The translations under genes and the position numbers were made by a program. This document shows positions 17,008 through 25,717 of a stretch of 64,000 nt of DNA, in pieces. The notes below the pieces were generated by a model. The model saw only the letters and a program-made list of their open reading frames with translations. It did no database searches and had not been told where the DNA came from. The stretch's first letter is position 1; every line of letters starts with the position of its first letter. The stretch is from Phaeobacter sp. 11ANDIMAR09 (lineage in GTDB: Bacteria; Pseudomonadota; Alphaproteobacteria; Rhodobacterales; Rhodobacteraceae), in NCBI RefSeq assembly GCF_001294455.1, contig NZ_LIKT01000019.1:29981-93980 (forward strand). Direction: 5' to 3'.

Positions 17008-17955
17008 CTAGCACGACGTGGCGCTCATCAGTTTTCTGTCCCAGCGCGCCAGCGGAGAGAGCAGTCGCCCCAAGGGTGGCCACAGGACCCAGGTGCCGCC
17101 CAATTGCGACAGCTGCGCGCCGGTGCCCAGTTTGAACCGCGCAAGTCCCGGCGCCTCCTCGGTATTGATAAGGCCCAGATCCAATTGCTGGCAGCCCTTG
17201 GCCGCGAGCCAGGTCATGGCCTCCCACATCAACAGGTTATGAGCCGAAAGTGACTTTCCAGCCGGTGTTGCATGGGCAATGTGGTAGGTGGCCCCCTGAC
17301 CGTGGCGCAGGATCAGGATTGCGGCAACGGGTGTGGCTCCGTCAAAGGCCTGAAAAAGTTTCGCCTTTCCTTTGTTTGCTTTTGCATAGGCTAGGGTCAA
17401 AGCAACGGGCCAACTGCGGTAGCCGCGGCGGTTCTGCTGGGCTTGATCTGCGGCAAAGAGCCAGTGGTTTTGGTCCAAAGCCATGTTTTGCCGACTGACT
17501 CGCAGACCGCTTGAACGGGCACGGTTCAGCCGGTTGCGCCATTTCTGACGCAGGGCGGCAGAGCGCTGCTCACTGGAATTGCTCAGGTCCAGTAGGGCCA
17601 CATAGCTCGGGCTAACCAGCGGCAAGGCACCAATATCGACAAGTTCTGGGCAGGGGTGCTCTGGCGATAGAATTATCGGGGTGCGGTGGAGCCCATTGGC
17701 GCGCAGCGCCTCTACTAGCCGGGAGGGCTGCGGCATGGGCGCACGATTGATCATAGCAAGCCTCAGCCCAGCTGCCAGGCGTCGGGTGGTGACGAGGGTG
17801 TCGTGAAGCTCTGGCAGAGGGGTGGGGGCTTGGGCCAAAGCCGTCATGGCACGTTGGAACTCAACAGATTGTGCCAGCGTCACCGGGCGGGAGGGGCGCC
17901 TGTGCAGTTGCTGTGCTGGCTTGCTGTGTGCGGCGGGAGAGGGGAAATCCAACAT
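17008..17955 (-). CDS. FemAB/BioF2-like GNAT acyltransferase
   Basis: The 315-residue protein resembles the Acetyltransf_6 (FemAB-like) family: a basic helix QKWRNRLNRARSSGLRVS, then YRSWPVALTLAYAKANK, AAILILRHGQGATYHIAHA and the C-terminal LDLGLINTEEAPGLARFKLG. Such proteins transfer amino acid or acyl groups in cell-wall or polysaccharide-related pathways, but this substrate is unknown. ATG 17955 is preferred over an in-frame TTG at 17970. It is 62 bases from the SDR gene on the same strand and reads upstream of it. Confidence 0.75.
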   Translation of the reverse strand: MLDFPSPAAHSKPAQQLHRRPSRPVTLAQSVEFQRAMTALAQAPTPLPELHDTLVTTRRLAAGLRLAMINRAPMPQPSRLVEALRANGLHRTPIILSPEHPCPELVDIGALPLVSPSYVALLDLSNSSEQRSAALRQKWRNRLNRARSSGLRVSRQNMALDQNHWLFAADQAQQNRRGYRSWPVALTLAYAKANKGKAKLFQAFDGATPVAAILILRHGQGATYHIAHATPAGKSLSAHNLLMWEAMTWLAAKGCQQLDLGLINTEEAPGLARFKLGTGAQLSQLGGTWVLWPPLGRLLSPLARWDRKLMSATSC

Positions 17956-18000
17956 GGGTCTATTTACCAATCAGAAACCTAAATGAGGGTTAATGAAAGA

Positions 18001-18138
18001 ATGAAAAAACAGTTTCAGATTCTGGGCCGGATTGCGCCAAATCCAAAGCTGACTGTTTCAGCAGCTTTCGCATTGGCCTCTATCTTATCCGTTCCGGTTT
18101 TTATTGTGTTGAGCTTGGCGGACTGGCTGTTTTTGTGA
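18001..18138 (+). CDS. Putative 45-residue single-pass membrane protein
   Basis: A short frame starting MKKQFQILGRIAPNPKLTVS followed by about 20 hydrophobic residues (ASILSVPVFIVLSLADWLFL) gives a positively charged N-terminus and one membrane segment, a typical small membrane protein. GAGGG lies about 12 bases upstream of ATG 18001. It is divergent from the FemAB-like gene. Its stop codon TGA lies inside the first hairpin of the repeat element, which would then act as its terminator. No family recognised. Confidence 0.45.
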   Translation: MKKQFQILGRIAPNPKLTVSAAFALASILSVPVFIVLSLADWLFL

Positions 18139-18263
18139 GGCTCTGCCTCACACTCCGGGATATTTTGGGCCAAATGAAGGAGAAAGCGTATCTTTTACAT
18201 TTCATTTGGCCCTAAGTATCCTGGGGGTGAGCCCCCCAAGGGGCGAGGGGGCAAAGCCCCCTC
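18135..18263 (+). repeat. Multi-hairpin intergenic repeat, copy 1
   Basis: About 130 bases with four consecutive inverted repeats: GTGAGGC/GCCTCAC (18135-18151), GGGCCAAATGAA/TTCATTTGGCCC (18167-18212), GGGGG/CCCCC around 18223-18236, and GAGGGGGC/GCCCCCTC (18245-18263). A second copy in the same orientation lies at 20973 and a fragment at 50972. It falls 3' of small or normal genes and may end transcripts. I know similar elements from intergenic regions of roseobacters, but cannot name a family. Confidence 0.85.
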
Positions 18264-18342
18264 AATGCAAGATCGACAGCTCAATTTTCGAAGGCCCTCA
18301 GACCGAACAGCAGGCTTTAGGTTATGGAAGTGGTACTATTCT

Positions 18343-19599
18343 TTAGGTTTCTAGCTGAACCAAGGCATGTCGCTTTTTTCCCGCGCTGAGCTTTATTGGG
18401 CTTAAAAGCGCGGTGGCGTCGATCATAAGCCCAGCGTCATTAAGTGGTTTGTCATCCAGCTTGGCCCCGTTTTCATTGATCAGACGCTTGGCATCTTTTC
18501 CCGATTTGGCAAGTCCGGATTTCACAATCAGCTGAACGATAGAAATGCCATCGCCAAGCTCGGCGCTCGTTAGGGTCAAGGTCGGAAGGTCGTCGCCAAT
18601 GCCGCCCTTTTCAAAGACTTCGCGCGCGGTGGCTTCAGCGGCGGCTGCAGCCTCGGCACCGTGAAGCAGCTTGGTTACTTCATTTGCGAGGATGACCTTG
18701 GCGGCATTGACTTCGGAGCCAGCAAGGGCGCCAAGTCGCTCGCACTCATCCACAGGCAGCTCGGTATAGAGTTTCAGGAAACGACCAACGTCCGCATCGG
18801 TGGTGTTGCGCCAGAATTGCCAGAACTCGTAGGGGCTGCGCATATCGGCATTGAGCCAGACGGCGCCATCCTGGCTCTTGCCCATCTTTTTGCCATCAGA
18901 GGTGGTCAGCAGCGGGGAGGTCAGCCCATAGATTGAATTGTCCAGCACGCGGCGGGTTAGGTCGATACCGTTGACGATATTTCCCCATTGGTCCGAACCC
19001 CCCATCTGCAGGATACAGCCGTAGCGGCGATTGAGCTCGAGAAAGTCATAAGCCTGCAGAATCATATAGTTGAATTCGAGGAAGCTCAGGCTTTGCTCGC
19101 GATCAAGGCGCGACTTAACGCTTTCAAATGCCAACATCCGGTTGACCGAGAAATGGCGGCCAATGTCGCGCAGGAATTCGAGATAGTTGAGATCATCCAG
19201 CCATTCAGCATTGTTTAGCATCAAAGCCTTGTTGGGCGCTTCGCTGTCGTAGTCGATATAGGCCGAGAACACCTTTTTGATCCCGGCGATGTTTTCATTG
19301 ATTGCAGCATCATCCAGCAGCGGGCGTTCATCGGCGCGGAAGGAGGGGTCACCCACTTTGGTGGTGCCGCCCCCCATGAGGGTGATCGGCTGGTGGCCGG
19401 TTTTCTGGAACCATCGCAGCATCATGATCTGAATGAGAGACCCCACATGCAGCGATTTTGCAGTGGCGTCAAAGCCGATATAGGCGGGTTTAACACCCTG
19501 CATCAGGGCCTCATCCAGGCCTTGATAATCGGTGCAGTCAGCAAGGAACCCGCGTTCCATCATGACAGCGACGAAGTCCGATTTTGGGTGGTAGGTCAT
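18343..19599 (-). CDS. tyrS: Tyrosyl-tRNA synthetase
   Basis: Class I aminoacyl-tRNA synthetase charging tRNA-Tyr (418 residues). It has the HIGH-like HVGSL, the KMSKS-like KKMGKS near residue 240, the tyrosine-binding region [10 protein letters not shown] and GGSDQWGNI, and a C-terminal S4 domain ([17 protein letters not shown], then KLDDKPL). ATG 19599 has GAGG 7 bases upstream and matches usual N-termini (MTYHPKSDF); the frame is open further upstream. Divergent from anmK, a conserved pairing in this group. Confidence 0.97.
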   Translation of the reverse strand: MTYHPKSDFVAVMMERGFLADCTDYQGLDEALMQGVKPAYIGFDATAKSLHVGSLIQIMMLRWFQKTGHQPITLMGGGTTKVGDPSFRADERPLLDDAAINENIAGIKKVFSAYIDYDSEAPNKALMLNNAEWLDDLNYLEFLRDIGRHFSVNRMLAFESVKSRLDREQSLSFLEFNYMILQAYDFLELNRRYGCILQMGGSDQWGNIVNGIDLTRRVLDNSIYGLTSPLLTTSDGKKMGKSQDGAVWLNADMRSPYEFWQFWRNTTDADVGRFLKLYTELPVDECERLGALAGSEVNAAKVILANEVTKLLHGAEAAAAAEATAREVFEKGGIGDDLPTLTLTSAELGDGISIVQLIVKSGLAKSGKDAKRLINENGAKLDDKPLNDAGLMIDATALLSPIKLSAGKKRHALVQLET

Positions 19600-19790
19600 A
19601 ACATGCCTCGGCTTTTGGTTTGCGACCTGCTGTATAAGGTGCAAATGGTCCACATGGAACCTGTTTTGCCGACAAAAATGCACCAGTTTCCTGCAGTGGC
19701 GGCGGCTGCTATTCAGGCGCAAAGACACTGAGGGCTTCGAAGCGCGTATCGCATTTCATGGCGGCTCTCACACTGAAAACGGGACATCAG

Positions 19791-20903
19791 ATGAGCAAGG
19801 CAATTGCAAAGACCGGATTTCTGCGTGCAATGGGCGCAATGAGTGGCACATCTCTGGATGGGGTGGATGTTGCTGTGCTTGAGACTGACGGCGTCGAGAT
19901 CGCAGGCTTTGGTCGCTGCGGATACCACCCCTATTCCGAGGCGGAACAGGAGGTCTTGCGTGCTGGTCTTGGGCATTGGCATGGCAAGGAAGTGGTTGCT
20001 GCATCTGAAGTGGTTGAAGCGGCGCATATCTCCGCACTTTCAGGAACCGAAGGCATCGATCTGATTGGGTTTCATGGTCAGACTCTGGCTCATGCACCGC
20101 GCCTGCAGGGGACGCTACAAGTGGGAGATGGCGCGACCTTGGCTGAGGCGTTGAAGCTGCCGGTTGTTTGGGATTTCCGCAGTGATGATGTGGCAATGGG
20201 GGGGGAAGGCGCGCCCCTGGCGCCGTTCTTTCATTTTGCCTGTGCCAAATACATCAAAGCAACGGGACCGATCTGTTTTTTGAATCTCGGTGGGGTGGGC
20301 AATATCACCTTTGTTGATCCGCGCTACGATAGCCCCGAGGAACCAGGGGCGTTGCTGGCTTTTGACACTGGCCCGGCGAATGCTCCAGTCAATGACCTTT
20401 TGCAGGCTCGGCTGGGTCTGGGCTTTGACGAGGATGGTCGCGTGGCCAGCAGCGGAGAAGTTGAGACTGGGGCGCTGGAGCTTTTCTTGGCTGAACCCTA
20501 TTTTTCTCGACTGCCACCCAAGTCTCTGGATAGGAACGATTTCTCAGAGATGATTGGGCTTGTGAAAGAGCTGAATGACGCAGATGCTGCAGCCACTCTT
20601 ACGGCAATGTGTGCAGCTTCGGTCGTTCAGGGGATGGAGCACTGTCCGCAAAACCCATCGGCGGTTTTGGTCACAGGAGGGGGGCGGCACAATCCTGTGT
20701 TGATGCAGATGCTGACCGTTTCATTGGATTGCCCGGTTAAAAAGGTTGAAGAGGTTGGACTGGATGGTGACATGTTGGAAGCCCAGGCTTTTGCTTACCT
20801 CGCCGTACGAGTGGCCCGGGGCTTGCCAACCTCCTGTCCGGGCACAACAGGCGTCAGTGCTTGTGTTGGCGGGGGCGTGGTGAGTGTGCCAGGTGTTCGT
20901 TGA
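19791..20903 (+). CDS. anmK: Anhydro-N-acetylmuramic acid kinase
   Basis: AnmK phosphorylates and opens 1,6-anhydro-MurNAc to MurNAc-6-phosphate in peptidoglycan recycling. The protein carries the family motif [45 protein letters not shown] (in part) and [11 protein letters not shown] start at ATG 19791 (GGGA 7 bases upstream), giving 370 residues; ATG 19758 in the same frame is possible. Works in the same pathway as nagZ at 947. The 3' end is followed by repeat copy 2. A G8 run lies near 20197. Confidence 0.95.
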   Translation: MSKAIAKTGFLRAMGAMSGTSLDGVDVAVLETDGVEIAGFGRCGYHPYSEAEQEVLRAGLGHWHGKEVVAASEVVEAAHISALSGTEGIDLIGFHGQTLAHAPRLQGTLQVGDGATLAEALKLPVVWDFRSDDVAMGGEGAPLAPFFHFACAKYIKATGPICFLNLGGVGNITFVDPRYDSPEEPGALLAFDTGPANAPVNDLLQARLGLGFDEDGRVASSGEVETGALELFLAEPYFSRLPPKSLDRNDFSEMIGLVKELNDADAAATLTAMCAASVVQGMEHCPQNPSAVLVTGGGRHNPVLMQMLTVSLDCPVKKVEEVGLDGDMLEAQAFAYLAVRVARGLPTSCPGTTGVSACVGGGVVSVPGVR

Positions 20904-20972
20904 AACGCTGCAGAATTGAGCCATTTGAAGATGCGAACCGTCCCGGCATGATTAAAGAAGGGGATAGCTGAT

Positions 20973-21090
20973 GCGAGGCTCTGCCTCGCGCTCCGGGATA
21001 TTTTTGGCCAAATGAATAGGACGCCTCGTTTTCATTTGGCCAGAAGTATCCTGGGGGTGAGCGTCGAAGGCGCGAGGGGGCAAAGCCCCC
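20973..21090 (+). repeat. Multi-hairpin intergenic repeat, copy 2
   Basis: Second copy of the element at 18135: GCGAGGC/GCCTCGC (20973-20989), GGCCAAATGAA/TTCATTTGGCC (21006-21041), the shared AGTATCCTGGGGGTGAG, and GGGGGC/GCCCCC (21076-21090). The first stem differs from copy 1 by a paired T-A to C-G change on both arms, keeping the helix. It lies between the convergent anmK and cupin genes. Confidence 0.85.
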
Positions 21091-21188
21091 TTTCTTGAGA
21101 GGCATGATAGAACTCGAAGACTGTTGGAGCGATGAAGGGTTTTGAAGCGCCAGGCCTTTTGGTTTGAATGCGGTTTGGTCAGAGGGGT

Positions 21189-21608
21189 TTAAGCAACCGG
21201 AATGTTAAATGAGGGGGCGGCCAGCTCAAACCCTTCGAACTGGAAACCGGGTGAGACGGTGCAGCTAACCAATGTGTAGTCTCCGGTGCTGCGGGCGGCT
21301 TGCCATTGACCCTCGGGGACGATTATCTGTGGCTCACCGGCTGTCAGGTCCGGGGTTAATAGGTGCTCTCTGGCCGGGCCGTCATCGCTTTCCGAGATTG
21401 ACAGGATCAAGGGCGCGCCGGCTTGGTAGAGCCAGATTTCAGCTGCATCGACGCGATGCCAATGGCTGGTCTCCCCCCTGCGCAACAGAAAGTAGATGCA
21501 GGTGCCGCTGGGGCGGCCCTTATTCTGCGCCACCCAGGTCTGGCGATACCAACCGCCTTCGGGGTGGGGGGAGAGTTGCAGTTTTGTAATGATTTCATCC
21601 GCAGTCAT
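21189..21608 (-). CDS. Cupin family protein (DUF985)
   Basis: A 139-residue protein of the Cupin_5/DUF985 group with HPEGGWYRQTW, TCIYFLLRRGETSHWHRVDAAE (in part), EIWLYQAGAPL and a closing SCTVSPGFQFEGFELA. The family is a cupin beta-barrel; some members are related to sugar epimerases, but no function is established here. It is divergent from selO with 53 bases between starts, an association seen in several proteobacteria. Confidence 0.9.
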   Translation of the reverse strand: MTADEIITKLQLSPHPEGGWYRQTWVAQNKGRPSGTCIYFLLRRGETSHWHRVDAAEIWLYQAGAPLILSISESDDGPAREHLLTPDLTAGEPQIIVPEGQWQAARSTGDYTLVSCTVSPGFQFEGFELAAPSFNIPVA

Positions 21609-21661
21609 CGCGATGGCACCTTCACGCTGGTATTCTTTTGTCTAGGACATATCTTGGGGCC

Positions 21662-23080
21662 ATGGTTTTGCACATCCCCTTTGATAACTCTTATGCCCAG
21701 TTGGGTTCCGGTTTCTTTACCAAACAGTCGCCTGAACCGGCGATTGCACCCAGTCTTATCGCTTTCAACCTCCCCCTGGCCGACCTGTTGCAAGTGACAG
21801 GAAATGATCGCGCGGAGATGGCAGAGGTCTTTTCTGGCAAGCAGATTCCGGCAGGGGCAGACCCTTTGGCACAGGCCTATGCGGGCCATCAATTCGGCAA
21901 TTTCAATCCGCAGTTAGGCGATGGGCGCGCGCTTTTGTTGGGAGAGGTCCTCGGCCGTGATGGCAAGCGATATGACATTCAGCTCAAAGGTTCGGGACGT
22001 ACGCCTTACTCGCGTCAGGGAGATGGGAAGGCCTGGTTGGGGCCGGTCTTGCGGGAATATGTGATCTCGGAAGCGATGCATGCCCTGGGGGTTCCCACCA
22101 CGCGGACCTTGGCTGCTGTTGCAACGGGTGAGACAGTCTGGCGCGAGGGCGGTTTGCCGGGAGCAGTTCTTACGCGGGTTGCCTCCAGTCACTTGCGGGT
22201 TGGCACATTTCAGTATTTTGCAGCCCGCGGTGAGACCGAGGCGCTGAAGAAGCTCACCGCCTATGCGATCCAACGCCACTACCCGCAGGCGCGGGGCGCA
22301 TTGGAGCTGTTGCGCGCGGTGCGGGATGCCCAGGCGGGCTTGATTGCGGCCTGGATGTCGGTCGGCTTTATTCATGGCGTCATGAATACTGACAACTGCA
22401 GTATTTCAGGCGAGACAATTGACTATGGGCCCTGTGCTTTCATGGATCAGTATCGTGCCGACCAAGTGTTTTCCTCCATCGATCGCATGGGACGTTATGC
22501 CTTTGCAAACCAACCAAAGATTGCGGTTTGGAATCTGGCTCAGCTGGCCACGGCTTTGATCCAGCAATTGGACAATCCGCAAGAGGCCGTGGAGGAAGCT
22601 ACGGCAATTATTCACGCCATGCCCTCTTTGATCGAGGTGGAATGGCTGCGCCTGTTCCGCCGTAAGATCGGATTGGAAACCATTGCGACGGGCGATCTGG
22701 AGCTCATTTCGGATCTACTGCAGGTGATGTCCGAGGGTGAGGCGGATTTTACCAATATCTTCCGCGCTTTGGCGGAGGGGACTGCGGTGGAGCAATTCAA
22801 GGACCCAACGGGCTTTGAAGCCTGGCAGAGCCGCTGGATGAAGCGGCGTCAGGTTGAGCAGAACGCTGAGGCGATCATGCAGGCTAGCAATCCGGTCTAT
22901 ATTCCCCGCAACCACAAGATTGAAGAGATGATTGGCACTGCAGTTGCTGGTGATTTCACCCTCTTTGAGCGGATGGGGCAGGTGTTGCAAACCCCCTATG
23001 TCGAACAGGACGGAGCCGAGGATTTGCGGCGCCCACCAGAGCCCAATGAGGTTGTCAGGGCAACCTTTTGTGGCACATAG
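21662..23080 (+). CDS. selO: SelO/YdiU family protein AMPylase
   Basis: SelO proteins have a pseudokinase fold that transfers AMP from ATP to protein Ser/Thr/Tyr residues, with a role in oxidative stress in E. coli and mitochondria. The 472-residue protein has YAGHQFGNFNPQLGDGRA, LKGSGRTPYSR, GDGKAWLGPVLRE and HGVMNTDN. It ends in CGT, with a cysteine at the place of selenocysteine in eukaryotic SelO. ATG 21662 (MVLHIPFDNSYAQLG) is preferred over an upstream in-frame ATG. Confidence 0.93.
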   Translation: MVLHIPFDNSYAQLGSGFFTKQSPEPAIAPSLIAFNLPLADLLQVTGNDRAEMAEVFSGKQIPAGADPLAQAYAGHQFGNFNPQLGDGRALLLGEVLGRDGKRYDIQLKGSGRTPYSRQGDGKAWLGPVLREYVISEAMHALGVPTTRTLAAVATGETVWREGGLPGAVLTRVASSHLRVGTFQYFAARGETEALKKLTAYAIQRHYPQARGALELLRAVRDAQAGLIAAWMSVGFIHGVMNTDNCSISGETIDYGPCAFMDQYRADQVFSSIDRMGRYAFANQPKIAVWNLAQLATALIQQLDNPQEAVEEATAIIHAMPSLIEVEWLRLFRRKIGLETIATGDLELISDLLQVMSEGEADFTNIFRALAEGTAVEQFKDPTGFEAWQSRWMKRRQVEQNAEAIMQASNPVYIPRNHKIEEMIGTAVAGDFTLFERMGQVLQTPYVEQDGAEDLRRPPEPNEVVRATFCGT

Positions 23081-23290
23081 GGCATATATTTTGCCGAAAA
23101 TGGTCTGGGATCTCGCGAAATGCGGGGCCTGGAAAAACAAAAAACGGACAGGCTAGGGCCCCACGCCCAACGGCTTTTGTGGCATTTTGATGCAATGGAA
23201 GCGGGCGGGGGTACCGTGCGAAGCAGAGGAAGGGCATTTGCCTTTTTCGTGATGGTGCTTGCGGGGTGAGAGACCGCGCGGCAATGGGCG

Positions 23291-23327
23291 GTAAAAAATA
23301 CGGCGCCCTATGAATACAGGGCGCCGT
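23291..23327 (-). terminator. Intrinsic terminator for the DEAD-box helicase
   Basis: ACGGCGCCCT/AGGGCGCCGT form a 10-bp stem (23300-23327), and the minus strand reads into ATTTTTTACC. It lies 94 bases past the helicase stop. The rest of the 340-base gap 23081-23420 holds a smaller GGGAGC/GCTCCC hairpin (23340-23358 region) and no gene I can support. Confidence 0.8.
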
Positions 23328-23420
23328 CAAGCTGGGTTCGGGAGCGGTGATTGCTCCCAGATTATTCTCCAATACCGCTTGGAATGGGACTAGCCGCGAG
23401 ACGCTATTGGAGGCAAGGAA

Positions 23421-24734
23421 TCAACGTGCCTCGCGACGGCCTTTGTTGGCTGTGCCGCCACCTGCACCCGCGGTCTTGCCCGAACCACCGGGTTTTCCGC
23501 CCCGGCGTGCCCCGCCGCCACGGCGACGGTTGCCACCGCCGGGCCGACCACCTGGTTTGCCACCGGGACGGCCACCACGAGGGGCGTCCGGGCTGGCGAT
23601 TGCTTCCCAGGGGCTGCCGGATGCGGTGGGGATGGTGATCTTCATCACCTTCTGAATCGCTTTCAGCTCTTCCATCTCATCCGGAGCGCAGAAGGCCACG
23701 GCCTGACCATCCTTACCCGCACGAGCGGTTCGGCCGATCCGGTGCACATAGGCATCCGGCACATTCGGCAGCTCGTAGTTGTAGACGTATTTTACGTCCG
23801 GAATGTCCAATCCGCGGGCCGCCACATCGGTTGCCACCAGGACCTTAATCTGGCCGGATTTAAACGCCGCCAGGGCACGTTCGCGCTGACCCTGGCTTTT
23901 GTTGCCATGGATGGCGGCGGCGGCAAAGCCGGATTTTTCCAGCACTTTCATCAGCTTTTCCATACCATGTTTGGTACGGCCAAAGACCAGCGTGCGCTCA
24001 TCCTTATGCTCGGTCAGCAGTTCCTTCAGCAGGCTCAGCTTCTCGGCCTTGGCGATGAAATGCACCGATTGGGTCACTTTGGCGGCGGGCTTGCCGGGCG
24101 GGGTGACTTCGATGCGCACGGGCCGGTTGAGATAGGAATTGGCGATCTCATTCATCTGCTTTGGCATGGTGGCCGAGAACAGCATGGTCTGGCGTTCCTC
24201 GGGCAACAGGGATGAGATCTTGCGCAGGGCATGGATAAAGCCGAGGTCCAGCATTTGGTCGGCCTCGTCCAGCACCAGGAAATCACAGGAGCCCAGATCC
24301 AGCGCCTTGCGGTCCAGAATATCGAGCAGACGGCCAGGGGTGGCCACCAGAATATCGGTGCCGCGCGAAATCCGCTGGATCTGCGGGTTGATCGACACAC
24401 CGCCTACCACCAGACCGATCTTCATCGGGGTGCCTTCGGTCAGCGCCTTCAGGGTTGCGGCGATCTGATTAGCCAGCTCGCGGGTCGGGGCCAGAACCAG
24501 GCCACGCACGGTATGCGCGGCGGGTTTGCGGCCATAGTCCAGCATGCGCGAAATCAGCGGCACACCAAAGGCTGCGGTCTTGCCGGTGCCGGTCTGGGCC
24601 AGGCCCAGCACGTCTTCGCCGTTTAGCGCATGAGGAATGGCACGGGCCTGGATTGGGGTCGGATCCTTCAGACCCATATCGGCCAGACGGGCCAGAACTT
24701 GATCGGGCAGGCCCATGGTTGAGAATTCAGTCAC
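23421..24734 (-). CDS. DEAD-box RNA helicase, RhlE type
   Basis: A 437-residue ATP-dependent RNA helicase with the Q motif PTPIQARAIPHAL, motif I AQTGTGKT, Ia PTRELA, II DEAD (VLDEADQM), III SAT and VI HRIGRTARAG. The last 55 residues are a Gly/Arg-rich tail, as in RhlE-like proteins acting in ribosome assembly, RNA decay and cold adaptation. The start follows a structured leader (24807-24869). The helicase is divergent from fur/mur. Confidence 0.95.
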   Translation of the reverse strand: MTEFSTMGLPDQVLARLADMGLKDPTPIQARAIPHALNGEDVLGLAQTGTGKTAAFGVPLISRMLDYGRKPAAHTVRGLVLAPTRELANQIAATLKALTEGTPMKIGLVVGGVSINPQIQRISRGTDILVATPGRLLDILDRKALDLGSCDFLVLDEADQMLDLGFIHALRKISSLLPEERQTMLFSATMPKQMNEIANSYLNRPVRIEVTPPGKPAAKVTQSVHFIAKAEKLSLLKELLTEHKDERTLVFGRTKHGMEKLMKVLEKSGFAAAAIHGNKSQGQRERALAAFKSGQIKVLVATDVAARGLDIPDVKYVYNYELPNVPDAYVHRIGRTARAGKDGQAVAFCAPDEMEELKAIQKVMKITIPTASGSPWEAIASPDAPRGGRPGGKPGGRPGGGNRRRGGGARRGGKPGGSGKTAGAGGGTANKGRREAR

Positions 24735-24806
24735 GTATCGTCCTTTCGCGGCTCACTGCCTCTGGCACGAACCGTGTCGGCCAGTCGCAATATGCGCTGG
24801 CTTTTG

Positions 24807-24869
24807 GTGGGGCAACACCCTCTCACGACGCTGGCGACGCCAGCCCGCTGGGAATTGCGAATGCCCCAC
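24807..24869 (-). promoter_or_regulatory. Structured 5' leader of the helicase mRNA (candidate)
   Basis: GTGGGGCA (24807-24814) pairs with TGCCCCAC (24862-24869), enclosing a perfect hairpin GCTGGC/GCCAGC (24830-24844). It lies about 73 bases upstream of the helicase start within the 355-base gap to fur. It may be an RNA thermosensor-like or autoregulatory leader, or a palindromic remnant. Confidence 0.3.
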
Positions 24870-24988
24870 GCGTGATTTTGGGAACCTTGGTATTTCACTA
24901 GACAGCGGGTCTGTCGCGCAGAGGGCGCGTCCGTTCTGTCTCTGCTCACGCGGCAGGGAGGGATACCTGTGGTCCAAATGGCGGTATC

Positions 24989-24997
24989 TGTGGATAA
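24989..24997 (-). promoter_or_regulatory. Perfect DnaA-box sequence in the helicase/fur intergenic region
   Basis: TGTGGATAA is the reverse complement of the DnaA consensus TTATCCACA. Only one copy is seen here, so it is not an origin; it could be a regulatory DnaA site or chance. Confidence 0.3.
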
Positions 24998-25089
24998 AGT
25001 CAATGACGAGTTCTGGTGGAATTTTGGTTTTCGTCGGCCTCTTGATTGGCTAAACAGGGAGCCCAGAGTTGGATGGAAAGCAAAACGCC

Positions 25090-25515
25090 ATGACGATTAT
25101 CGCTCGATGTGAGGCCAAGGGCCTGCGGATGACCGGCCAGCGCCGGGTGATTGCCCGTGCCCTGCAGGAGAGCGCCGACCATCCGGATGTGGAAGAGCTC
25201 TATGCCCGCGCCAGTGCGCTGGATGCGGGGATTTCTTTGGCCACTGTCTATCGGACCGTCAAGCTGTTCGAAGAGGCGGGAATTCTGGACCGGCTGGAAT
25301 TTGGCGATGGGCGGGCGCGCTATGAGGATGCGGATCGCGAACACCATGACCACCTGATTGATATCAATACCGGCGCCGTCATTGAGTTCTGTGATCCCGA
25401 AATCGAAGCTCTGCAAGAACGGATCGCGGCCAAGCTCGGTTATCAGCTCAAAGGGCATCGGCTAGAGCTCTACGGCGTGCCCATGAAAAAGGGTGATCCT
25501 TCCGAACACTCCTGA
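25090..25515 (+). CDS. Fur family metalloregulator (Fur/Mur)
   Basis: A 141-residue Fur-type repressor: winged helix with LRMTGQRRVIARAL and SLATVYRTVKLFEEAGIL, then the HHDHLIDINTG metal site and VIEFCDPEIE. The CxxC pairs that bind structural zinc in E. coli Fur are absent; alphaproteobacterial Fur homologues of this kind often act as Mur, the manganese-responsive regulator. So the metal is likely Mn or Fe, by inference. ATG 25090 is preferred over an upstream in-frame TTG (25069). Confidence 0.9.
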   Translation: MTIIARCEAKGLRMTGQRRVIARALQESADHPDVEELYARASALDAGISLATVYRTVKLFEEAGILDRLEFGDGRARYEDADREHHDHLIDINTGAVIEFCDPEIEALQERIAAKLGYQLKGHRLELYGVPMKKGDPSEHS

Positions 25516-25717
25516 GGCTAGGGCGTGATCCCTGCTGCGGCTGGCCGTCGGTTAACCTATCAACTATTGTGACGTCTGCCCCAACAAACTGTTGTGACCC
25601 GTGTCGCAAATGGGCTTGCAGAAGATCAGTCTGCCCCCCATCCACGGAAGCAGCTGCGGCGGACCGAAGACTTGTGTCCCGATCCAGAGCAGCTCGCATA
25701 TCTTTGGAGGGCCAGGC

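Noticed and set aside
24735..25068. Plus-strand ORF 24653-24901 in the helicase/fur gap
   Set aside because: Starts inside the helicase gene, no ribosome site and no family pattern; the gap is better explained as leader and promoters.
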